Positions 49,601-58,799 of a DNA stretch of 64,000 bases are shown here, piece after piece. Positions within the stretch are counted from its first letter, which is position 1, and each line of letters begins with the position of its first letter. The notes under the pieces are model-generated. The model made no database searches. It worked only from the letters and a program-made list of their open reading frames with translations, and was not told the DNA's origin. The translations under genes were made by a program, and so were the position numbers. The stretch comes from Polytrichum commune (Eukaryota > Streptophyta > Polytrichopsida > Polytrichales > Polytrichaceae), in assembly GCA_950295325.1 (NCBI GenBank), contig OX485807.1, positions 44,546,440 through 44,610,439 on the forward strand, in the 5' to 3' direction.

Positions 49601-51093
49601 AAAACTTCCACACACTACTGTTTTTTTTCCAAAAAGGACCCACATAGACACAGATTCAGAAGCCCTTTTCCACACATCTCCATGGAAACATTACAGTCCC
49701 ACTGTAACCACATGACAGATTTACTAGACATCACTATACCTCACCAGAATGAGCTAGAACCTTCACCCAAAGCCACTTGATTCAAAGGATACAGATTCAA
49801 TACGCTACTTTCCGCAGCAAAAAAAACTGAACACATGAATTTGAAAATAAAGAGGCCCTTCATTCATATAAGCTCAGAATATGTAGCTCAAGTATATCAA
49901 CAATACTTTTCCTACAACTAATGATCGCCAAAACTTTTGCTGCCTGAAGAGCACAGAAACTGCAGTCTATCAGACTGCATATCTCTCAAGCCATGCATCT
50001 CATTCTGTAGAGCACACAATTTTGTGAACATCTACATCACAGAATGGGGCTGATGATACACAGACTATAGAAGCTCTTAATTCATCTCCAACCGAAAATC
50101 CTTGGACAACTCAACACATTATCCAGTTTCTCTACCCTTGGTTTTGATTATCCTCATCGTCAACACAATCTGAGAGTTTTCATTGAGGGGATTCCATATA
50201 GGATTCCAGGACATACCTGGGCAGTCAAATATCAGGTAGTCGTCATCAATGTAGTCTTCCAACTGCTCTGACAGCCAGCCATCCATATTATCCTCCAAAT
50301 ATCTTTTCAAACCAGTCAAGGTATATTACACATAAAGCATAGAGTATAAACTCTGCAACCAGAAATGTTACCCAAAAATTTAACAAGTTCATGCAATGAA
50401 CGGGAATGTCCTATTCAGAATAATTGGTAGAGAGCCACATGATGATGTTCAGAGAACACACTACGCCGAGGCTTTTTAGCAGAAAAGCACAAGACACGTT
50501 TAAGGGGATACTCCATGCAGTACACAAGACCTCCATTGGGACCGAGTTCCAACTCCTCCATCACATCTTCTAGAGATATCAAATCTCGAATATCTGGGAA
50601 TAGAGATGAACACACAATCAGAAACCTGGGTATTAACATCTGCAAGAGTAATTTGCGCTTGACCTCTGCCAAGGCCACAGAAGCAGCACCTCCTCTCAAA
50701 ATTCATTACAAACTACAGGCACCGTAGGATAAAATTAAGGAAAAAAAATATTATGAGCCTCAAATCAGCAGCAGTAGGATCGGGATTGATATCGTACCAA
50801 CAGAAACGGGATACTCGAAGTTATCAGCAGCAGGATCCAAGTTCACAACGTGGACAGTCCGGCCAATGCTTGAGCAATGCTCGTGAACATTTTTGCAGTA
50901 AGTTGACTGCCACAAACCATCACATCGAAATATCAGCAAGAAGAGCATATTCAAGGTCGAGAGTGCTAAAAACACCCTATTCACCAGCATGCAGAACTGC
51001 AAGAACACAACCAAAAGGGCAAGAATTTTTCAAACAGCTAAGGCTCACCTTCCCGCTGCCGGCAGGCCCGATAACAAGCTGCGCATACCGCAT
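46679..51093 (-). CDS. GPN3: GPN-loop GTPase 3, 9 exons
   Basis: Exons on the minus strand: 51,093-51,049; 50,906-50,798; 50,593-50,512; 50,302-50,217; 48,164-48,061; 47,837-47,707; 47,595-47,502; 47,039-46,984; 46,781-46,679. Every junction is GT-AG and the phases close to give 269 aa, the family length. Motifs: P-loop GPAGSGKST (residues 9-17), switch region VVNLDPAAD (35-43), the family-defining GPN triad in [10 protein letters not shown] (68-77), FDCPGQ (G3, 104-109), and LTKVD (G4, 172-176). The tail [20 protein letters not shown] is typical. The weak exon 3 donor GA|GTATCC was chosen because it alone restores [15 protein letters not shown]3 works with GPN1 in cytoplasmic assembly and nuclear import of RNA polymerase II. 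Intron 4 (about 2.05 kb) holds a 224-bp tandem array. A telo-box-like AAACCCTAACCCTA lies at about 51,555-51,571. Confidence 0.96.
48338..49520. repeat. 224-bp tandem repeat array, six copies, in GPN3 intron 4
   Basis: Copies start with AGCAGCTCTTTATTCGTCAT (or relative) at about 48,338, 48,561, 48,785, 49,009, 49,232 and 49,456, a very regular 223-224 bp period; the last is truncated near 49,500. A seventh, strongly diverged copy lies near 50,065. The most conserved stretch is GACGACTCAACGAACTCTGC, ACCTCTCTCTCTGCTTTCAG and the following CAG|GTAAGACTT. On the plus strand (antisense to GPN3) each copy carries a pyrimidine tract plus TTTCAG and, about 40 nt later, ACAG|GTAAG, like an acceptor-donor pair. 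Lengths between them vary from copy to copy, so there is no conserved reading frame. Confidence 0.9.
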
Positions 51094-51161
51094 CTTGATG
51101 AATTACGTTACGCAGCGCTCCTCGCTCTCTGACACTATGTGTACTATCCGCAGTGGACTCC

Positions 51162-51299
51162 TCACCCTATAACCATAACCAACGCTCTGTGGAAAAAAGG
51201 GAACATGGTGACAATGACCACAATCAGGTAAGCGGCAGTCCAGACGCCACCCTGCCACAGTAGTTGTCTCCAGGTGTACGAGGGTGGCAACAAAGCCAT
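51162..51299 (-). CDS. Candidate small hydrophobic ORF (45 aa) in the GPN3 leader
   Basis: An ATG at 51,299 opens 45 codons ending in a TGA 68 nt before the GPN3 start. The peptide starts MALLPPSYTWRQLLWQGGVW and continues with a strongly hydrophobic segment (TAAYLIVVIVTMFPFF), which would form one membrane helix. It matches no small membrane protein I can name. It could be an upstream ORF that represses GPN3 translation, a real microprotein, or chance. An acceptor-like TTTCTGGCACAG lies just 5' of it, and another (CCCTTTTTTCCACAG) inside it, so the leader may be spliced. Confidence 0.3.
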   Translation of the reverse strand: MALLPPSYTWRQLLWQGGVWTAAYLIVVIVTMFPFFHRALVMVIG

Positions 51300-51342
51300 C
51301 TTTCGAAACTGTGCCAGAAAGGTTGTTTTCTTCTCAAGCAAG

Positions 51343-51579
51343 CTAGGCACGGAGATTCGCAACGATCACCATAATAGAAGCTCCACGAACGGAATAAAAG
51401 ACTTTCTCTCCGTCGGTAGAGCGAGTTAGGAAAGCTACGGACAGAGTGGAGCGACGAGAATCGCTTGGGAAACTGGAGCTGGGTTTGCGAACTTGGTAGG
51501 TTTTCACAAAAGCTGTGGCTATGTGGTGCTCGGACGATGACAGGTGTGAAGCTAGGGTTAGGGTTTGGGATGATGACAT
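51343..51579 (-). CDS. Candidate 78-aa Ser-rich, transit-like ORF upstream of GPN3
   Basis: An ATG at 51,579 opens 78 codons, rich in Ser, Thr and Arg with few acidic residues (it starts MSSSQTLTLASHLSSSEHH), resembling an organelle-targeting peptide, and ends VRGASIMVIVANLRA. It could be the first exon of a separate gene, perhaps spliced to the hydrophobic ORF at 51,162-51,299, or the far 5' leader of GPN3. Its telo-box-like CCAAACCCTAACCCTAGC lies within the first codons, which speaks for leader or promoter. I know no homologue. Confidence 0.25.
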   Translation of the reverse strand: MSSSQTLTLASHLSSSEHHIATAFVKTYQVRKPSSSFPSDSRRSTLSVAFLTRSTDGEKVFYSVRGASIMVIVANLRA

Positions 51580-51619
51580 GGCAATCTATTCCAGACCAAT
51601 CAAACGTAGACAGAAACAA

Positions 51620-53140
51620 CCAATCATGTTCGGGGTGAAAGGCAGACTTGAGAATAGTCTCTTAAGTGCCTCGTTTTCTTAATCGGACCCTATATTTGAT
51701 TCGTATGCGGTTCGGTAAGATCAAAAAGACACATGTGTTAAAATAGATTGAGCTACGTCTTCACATATCAATAATTACTCTAGTGAACACAATTGGGAGG
51801 ACCTATGCACAATTTTATTTAGTTAAGAAATCAATAAACATGCGCTTTCAATAACCATAACTAAATTAGGGGAAGTCCCAATCTTCAATTCATTAATTGT
51901 AGATGTTTATCACATAGTTGCTAATGCAACACAAGTTTGTTGTGTAAATCTAATTCGTGGAAGTTGGAGAACGTGAAAAGCAAACCAAGTAACACCTACA
52001 TACCTTAGACCATACATAAACCCATCATGACATGTCACCCCTTAAGTGAGCGTACCATGCTCTTTTGTTCGGCACTTTTAGTGTGGGAATGTCATTTCCA
52101 CGTATGATTTTATAAGTCCCAACTAATGAGATCTCGACATGTGTCAAAATGTTTTAGAACAACATTGTGTGCGAACCATGAAGCAAGGCAAGGTAGCTTT
52201 TGAACCTCCATGGGCACAATTCTATGCATTATAGTGTGGGAATGTGCCAAGGTGGCAAAAGGCACCATACGGCATAAGTTTGGATTCTTGTGTACATGAA
52301 AGTCCACATGACTTTATCATGGAAAACGAGAAGTGGTGGGTAGCACATTTGTAGGGGGAAGTTGAACTTTGATGAGGGGCAATTCATCACCTCTTTATTA
52401 TGGAATTGGAAATTGACTTTGGTTCAAGAGGGAAACTTTTTTTTTTAATCTTAATATGTTGGTTTGGACATTAGATTGTCATTTATGCATTGATTTCTCA
52501 TGTAAATTGGCATACTATGATCATCCAAAATATATTCAAGGTTTTATATCATTTGAATTCCTTAAAAGTTTTCTAGAATCTCAAGATAAATATTTCAATA
52601 AACCACACATGTCGCATTCAAAATAAGTAAATGCAACAATGGCCATACTCCAAGTTGGATGTTTGACAACAAGGAGAGAGAGAGAGATCCATGCCCCCCC
52701 ATGGGGAAGTTAATAATGCCATAATAATTTCTACCATCATGGATGTACATAGAAACTTGTTTTGTTCACATTGAAAAATTATAAACTAGTTATCATGTAG
52801 TTTGTTCACAACACGGGGTTTGCAAAAGTGAGATTACAACATGGAGCCTCGACACTTGCTCGAAGTTATTACAATTCATTTACATACCACTTTATACTCA
52901 CATTATTTCATGGTAATTGATGGAGTGTGTGTATGTGAATGCTAAACGAGGCACACAACGTAGGATCAAGCCTAGTGCCGCATAAGATTGCGTCTTATTT
53001 GTGTTTCAGATGTGAAGTGCTGCTTAGTTAACTTCGTGTTTGTGATACGTATACCTTAAAATTGCTCCGGTGGACAGGGACCCTTATTAGTATAAAGTGG
53101 GTCAGCCTGACTTTTGAACCGAGCACCGGTAGACGCGGTG
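51620..53140. other. Divergent spacer between GPN3 and proteasome beta3 genes
   Basis: Divergent promoter region. 51,690-52,010 is an R2-family copy (GATCAAAAAGACACATGTGT, AACACAATTGGGAGGACCTATG, AAGAAATCAATAAACATGCG, GGAAGTTGGAGAACGTGAAA). An (AG)n run lies at 52,674-52,687. No gene was seen. Confidence 0.5.
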
Positions 53141-53142
53141 AC

Positions 53143-53151
53143 TTTATAAAG
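53143..53151 (+). promoter_or_regulatory. TATA-like box of the proteasome beta3 gene
   Basis: TTTATAAAG lies about 200 bp upstream of the predicted ATG, in the right orientation and at a position that would put transcription start near 53,175-53,185. This is inferred from sequence alone. Confidence 0.4.
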
Positions 53152-53353
53152 AACGACCGGGTGAGCCGGTAAGGACAACTCGAAGGACGACGAGAGCCAA
53201 AACCTAATTTTCCATCGCCATTGCTCCGGTGCTGTGCTTCTTCTCCGCTCGCAGGCTCCACGCCATCGCTCACCGCGCTCCTCCGACGCACCTTTGCAGC
53301 TGCGCTTCTACTCATCCTTGTGTTTGGCTTCCGATCTCGCAGCACCTGCCACC

Positions 53354-55703
53354 ATGGTTCGTTTCTCCAGCTTCCTCTCCATGTGCTCAACATGCCTTTG
53401 CCTCATCTTCTCTCCCAGACGTTCTTCAATGTTTTTTCATGTTAATCCTGATGCCCTGATTCCGACGAATTTTGCGATTACCACTAAGCTAAGGTTTCAT
53501 GTCCGTGGCATGTTGCAGTCGATCACAAGTTACAATGGAAGTGCTCTGATTGCAATGGTAGGCAAGAACTGCTTCGCAATTGCGAGTGATCGCCGCTTGG
53601 GTGTCAATTTCCAGACAATTGCCACAGACTTCCAGCGCATCTTCAAAATTCACGACAAGCTCTACATTGGCTTGTCAGGCCTTGCCACTGATGTGCAGAC
53701 CATGTGAGTTGCTTGTGCTCTAAGCAACTAGTGTTTGCTGTTGTCTTTGCTAGGAGGATCACTTCAAAGTGATGCGATCAGTTATGTTGTTTCCATCCTG
53801 TACTTCGGCAAATTTCGATTGGAATTTGTCATGTTTCAGAGAGAAGAGGATGACTGATGGAGATTGTGAGAAATGATTACATGCTGGAGCAGGAGTGATG
53901 TCAATTAGGACTTCATGTGTAAATTGATATTCTGCAGTAAGTGTCCTCAACATATGACTTGAATGTTTCAGGCAACAAAGACTGCAGTTCCGACACAAAT
54001 TGTACAAGCTGCGTGAGGAAAGAAACATGCGCCCTGAGACTTTTGCCAGCCTTGTCTCTGCCATGCTCTACGAGAAAAGGTACCCTCGATTTTGTCGTAG
54101 TTTAATGTCGATTTTAAAAGATAACATGCCGAGAGAACTTCATAGAGAGCACAGGCATATGTAGACGGCATTCTAAAACCTCTCTATAGGTCTGGGAGAG
54201 GCAACATGAAGTTTAACACGAAGTTCAACTTTTAAGACTCAAGTGGGAATCCAGGTCTCTTGCTTTCATAGCCTCTTAGGTTTTGTCTTTGACTACATTC
54301 AAAAATTGTTCCATTGTGGGTAATCCTACTTTTTCTCCAGATGGTATTGGTACACCTTACATTAAGTATCATGTCGTCTTGAAATTGACATTTTTTGGAA
54401 TAAAGAACCTTCAAATTACACTCCTAGACCCCACTTACCTTGAAAGCATTTGTCTTTCACCATGAAAACTTCCTAGTGCAAGAGACATATTGGAAACCCT
54501 AAATGACCAATCACCCAATTTTAAAGATGAAAATGCTGTGGAATTTAACATTTTTGTCCCAGTCGATTGGAATGACACAAAAAAGACTCTGGTGCATCCC
54601 TTCTTATAACAGGTTTGTACTCTACTGATAAAGGGCATTGCAATGGAAACAACAACCCTAGGAGAGGGGATACATCCTAACCTTCCTCAAAGTGCTCTGT
54701 TATTTATCTGGTTATGTGTTCATTGCAGATTCGGACCTTACTTTTGTGAGCCCATCATTGCTGGTCTTGATGATGAAGGAGTCCCTTTCATCTGCACTAC
54801 AGATTTGATTGGTGCCAAGTAATAGCCCTCATCTGGATCTTTCCATTTCTCAGTCCATTTCTCTCTGGTTTTTAGTATCAGTGAGCATACCCTTGTACAG
54901 TAGGTCCCAGGTGGGTGCAAGAATATCCACTTTTGTTATGCTCTTGCTATAGATTTCTTTCCATCTCTTATCCCCTTCTGTTTTACTTTTCAGGGTAGGT
55001 CACTGAAGAAGTGACAAACCATTCACTTGAAGTATGTATGTTGGTGCTCACTGTGCTGATTGCATGCAGGCAATTGGCAAAGGACTTTGTTGTCTCCGGA
55101 ACTGCTTCTGAGTCACTTTATGGTGCTTGTGAGTCTATGTACAAGCCTGATCTGGTATGGAATGGTGTATTACTTGAGCTCCTCCTTGTACAATCTGCAT
55201 AAGTTTTGCAAGGCATAGTTTTGTGTAGCATTTCCTTATCACAAACAATGTCTACTTTTGTTGGTTGATTGTGTATCTGGTATGTTTTGTCTATCTATAA
55301 AGGAGCCGGAGGAGCTGTTTGAGACCATTTCACAAGCACTGCTATCATCTGTGGATCGCGACTGCATCAGTGGATGGGGTGGGGTCGTCCATGTTGTGTA
55401 AGCCACCTTTGTTACTCCAGATTGCTTTAAACATGGAACTGATCTAATTGAGACACTTTATTTTATTTACTCCTTGTTTGCTGATTCAAGTATGCAATTG
55501 AGAAACGTCAACTTTCAGCCCTTGGTGCTGAATGTTTTCAAGCAGAACCTGTTGCCCAGGCTGCAGTTGACTTGCTGTTTGAGTCTATATCTCCCATTAT
55601 GCATGGAGTTTGAATGTTGCACAAGGTGACATGCTTTGTCTGGTGCACATGCAGAACACATGACCAAGTTATCACTCGGACTTTGAAGGGCCGCATGGAC
55701 TAA
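53354..55703 (+). CDS. PBC1: 20S proteasome subunit beta type-3 (PBC), 7 exons
   Basis: Exons: 53,354-53,356 (ATG alone); 53,519-53,703; 53,972-54,079; 54,729-54,818; 55,070-55,154; 55,303-55,397; 55,655-55,703. All are GT-AG and give 204 aa, the length of plant PBC proteins. The order of motifs matches the family throughout: [128 protein letters not shown] and the C-terminal RTLKGRMD. Beta3 is a non-catalytic subunit without propeptide or catalytic N-terminal Thr. The ATG at 53,354 sits in a good context (CACCATGG). An intron directly after the ATG gives the family N terminus MSIxxYNG. An alternative start at 53,511 would add two residues. Intron 1 is stop-free and in frame. Confidence 0.95.
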
Positions 55704-57410
55704 AACTTGACAAAGAATGGGCTACACATCTGATGATTAATTCAATGTGTTCCATTGGTCCTCGTAGAAGGCTCAAGATGACATGCTTCTTTCTCGTTCT
55801 GCCCATCCTTCCTTCACCTAAAACAGGTTCAGAGTAGGAGTGCGTGACACTCAATGTTGATATTTGGAATCACTTAATTGACTCCCTTGTAGAAGAGGCA
55901 AAGAGGGAGGATAGATGTTCTCATCGTGAAGGAGGGAATCTGGGTATTGGACAAAGGTTTTAGGTTCAGAATTTTGTATGGTAGTGGTTCTTTGGGAGAT
56001 GGTAGGATTTGCTCTTGTGAGCAATTAATCCTTCATTTGTCTGGTTACTGAACCTGGTCACAGGCAAGGACTCTAAGTCATCATCAAAAGAGCATCAAAT
56101 AATTGTGGTAGATATCAAAATTCATCTTGAATACATAAGAGGCAATATTTCCTTGCAGATATGCTTTGTAATTTTCTTGATAATGTGTTCCAGGCCTGCC
56201 TACCTTTGCAAGCTAGCTAGGTTACTGGCTGACAACTTCATGACATATTATGTCTAGGGAAGGTTACACACTCTTCATATTCTGTGAAAGATGGGTCACC
56301 CTTCTTGAATATTACTTCTCTCTGCCCGTGTTCTGTTTTTCCAAGCTTAGCTGTCTATGAGTCTCGCACAGAGAATGCAGAATTATAGCTTCTTAACCTT
56401 GAATTGATCAATTCAACGTTTACTTCTTGTAAGGACTCTCGTCCTCTCTTCTGCTGAATGGCACCTTGTAATCAAAACCTTGAAAATCTGGTAACATTGT
56501 CAATACAGAGCACTTGTGGAATGAGAGGTTGAGTATGTGAAAGTCCTTTAATCCAGTTGATAAACCTAACACATAATCGCTCCTTTGAAATACCAAATTT
56601 GTAAAAAGTAGCTGGAGGCAACCCTTTGTGTCAACCTGGCTTTCTTTTTGTTCACTCTGAATCTTCAAAGCGATGTTTGTTGGCTCCTCTATGGATACTT
56701 TTTTCATTAGCACTAGTACCCCTCTGCCAAGACAAAAACGGGAAAAACCAGGGTGTTGCAGGGACAAAAATGAATGAATTCCCTGGCTACGTGGCTCAAG
56801 TGCACACTTGTGACTGCACTCTTGCAAAGGAGAAGCCCTGTTGAATGTGGTGGCTCTCTTGTATGTGTTTGCAAAACCAACTTATCGAGAAGAAGTCTAT
56901 GGGCGATGAAAACAACTTCTGGCTTCTGGTGAGGCCACGTCGCCTGTGCTTTCTTGACCGTTGGATCTGAGCCTCTCTCCTAATCTCGTCCGTCCAGTGC
57001 CTGTCCAGACATACACTCACTCTTGACCTTCCCGATTCCTAAATGGCGTCCTAAATGGTAGCAAGTGGATAACATTTCATAGTCTACCAAATTAGCGTGT
57101 CATGCTTATCAAGAAGAGGTGGGTCTAACATAAAACTAGTAGCCATGTCACCAATTAAATTGCCGTTGGAATCTTAAAAATACGAGATTGTCATGCTGGG
57201 ACCTCAACCCAAACATATGTCGCGGTCCCTTGACATGGTCCATTGTCACTTTACCATATTTCATTGTCATGGTTATTGGTTTGTTTATAAAGCAACCCTT
57301 AACCCTTTAAGGATGCAAGGTCTCAACATGCATCCACATACACAAACTTATTTGAGTCTTGCCAAGCTCACAATTTGTATTTATGGGATTATGGGTTTGG
57401 AACCTTAGTT
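55704..57410. other. 3' flank of proteasome beta3 gene
   Basis: It contains the 3' UTR and about 1.5 kb without a recognised gene. ORFs at 56,420-56,827 (-) and 56,626-56,844 (+) lack domains; the first opens with a non-ATG codon. Confidence 0.45.
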
Positions 57411-57414
57411 TATA

Positions 57415-57860
57415 CTTTGTTCAAGTCAAAGAGAAAATGAGGATTTACTCATACATGACTATGATGATCAAAACACAACACATGAACTTACATCCAAGGG
57501 CACCCAAACTACATATTTCGAACTCATATTTTCAATAATATCAAGCACATGTTGACTATATCAAAAAGTGAACTTGAAAATCAAATTGAACTTAGATAGG
57601 GCCTCATTTGATATAATTGTCTGATAATGGAAATGTGTAGCTCAAATACATGTTTAAGGACATAGACCAAGCTTTCAGTACATTGTCATGCAATTTCATG
57701 TTAACTCGTATTCTTTTCGATGACTAAGAACGACTTGGAATATAATACAAACATGTCCACTATGCAATAAGATGTAGTTGTATTAATTGTGTGTTCCATA
57801 ACCTAAGAGAAGTGCGGAAAAGTAACCATTCAAGACCCATGTACCTTGGACCCAGTCAAA
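57415..57860. repeat. Dispersed repeat (same family as hydrolase introns 3 and 7) and R2 fragment
   Basis: GTTCAAGTCAAAGAGAAAAT, CTCATACATGACTATGATGA and AACTTAGATAGGGCC..., with TGATAATGGAAATGTGTAGC, align in order with 29,885-30,130 and 32,440-32,680. From about 57,770 the sequence joins an R2-type end (TAATTGTGTGTTCCATAACC). Confidence 0.55.
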
Positions 57861-58102
57861 TGATGGAGGTAAGAGTCTCTTTACTTTCACATGATTCAAA
57901 CTCTTGTGCAATGTCATATGTACTTTTGTTTTTTTTTGTTTTTTTGTTTTTTCATAAGGATAATTTTTAGTAGTAAAAGCACATGATTGCTTTATATTAG
58001 TTTCAAGTCATCATATATCTATGGTAGATGAATTTGATGAAGTATCATTGTTGATGAATCTTGTCTTTCCCCATTATTGTTTTTCACAAATTCTTCTCCA
58101 TC

Positions 58103-58600
58103 ATGGTTAGCAACAATATGCTTCGTGATGGCGTTCTTAGTAGTTGTAGCACAAAAAATAACATGTCAGAAGAGCCAGCCCACCTTGTTGGGAAGGCTAT
58201 CTGTCCACGGTGTTGTTCCAAGGACGTGGTGTTCAAGTACTACAACAACAAGAACATCGCCCAACCGCGTTACCTTTGCAACAACTGCAAAAGATATTAC
58301 ACACACGGTGGCACCTTTCGAAAGTCCAAACCCGTAGGCAAAATTCGGCCAATTCTTGATGTGGAATTAGTAGAAGGTGGTGGTGAGCGTGACCTTGTCC
58401 ATGAAAACAATGAAGAAATGAAAAATGAGAACAAAGATGTAGACATTAATGTTGATCAAGGAGCTACACAACGAAGGGAAACCAAACGTGCAAGTCCTAA
58501 TGAGTCAAGAGAAATGTGTTACAAACTGGACCTACCGACAAAACGAAAGAAAACTACCACTCTAAGAGCTTGGGTGGACAATCTTGTTTGGCAACCTTGA
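58103..58600 (+). CDS. Divergent Dof-like zinc-finger protein (165 aa)
   Basis: Intronless ORF from an ATG at 58,103 (an upstream in-frame stop at 58,055) to a TGA at 58,598. Residues 34-62 have the exact Dof spacing C-x2-C-x21-C-x2-C: CPRCCSKDVVFKYYNNKNIA followed by QPRYLCNNCKRYYTHGGTFR. Dof proteins are plant transcription factors that bind AAAG. Departures from consensus: Lys for the Cys in FCYYNN, Tyr for Trp in RYWT, and FRKSKPVGKIRP in place of LRNVPVGGG, with one extra residue. The rest is acidic (residues about 87-110), then basic (KRASPNES, LPTKRKKTT), ending RAWVDNLVWQP. Sequence after the TGA stays open in the same frame for 57 codons, so the gene may be truncated. Nearby DNA is very AT-rich. 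It may be a working divergent Dof or a decaying copy; expression evidence is needed. Confidence 0.75.
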   Translation: MVSNNMLRDGVLSSCSTKNNMSEEPAHLVGKAICPRCCSKDVVFKYYNNKNIAQPRYLCNNCKRYYTHGGTFRKSKPVGKIRPILDVELVEGGGERDLVHENNEEMKNENKDVDINVDQGATQRRETKRASPNESREMCYKLDLPTKRKKTTTLRAWVDNLVWQP

Positions 58601-58774
58601 GAAAGTAGATTCCCAATCAATTCAAAGGAATTACTTGTGAAGTTCACCAATAAGTTTGGAGCTCTAAGAGTATTTTGCAATGCAACATCACCCAAAGTGA
58701 TAGAATTGGTGCAAAGTGCTTTGGGCTCTTCAAGAAGGGAGTCTTCCAAATTAGGTTCGAGCATTGTGGCTTAA
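58601..58774 (+). other. In-frame extension downstream of the Dof-like stop codon
   Basis: Directly after the TGA, the same frame is open for 57 codons to a TAA at 58,772-58,774. The translation includes ESRFPINSKELLVKFTNKFG and VFCNATSPKVIELVQSALGS, with coding-like composition unlike the AT-rich sequence beyond. This suggests that the TGA is a recent premature stop, or is read through, or that a small intron removes it. Confidence 0.45.
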
Positions 58775-58799
58775 TATTGTCATGTAACCATTATGATAT

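Noticed and set aside
56420-56827. Minus-strand ORF of about 135 codons downstream of the proteasome gene
   Set aside because: It opens with TTG, has no recognisable domain and no splice or promoter context.
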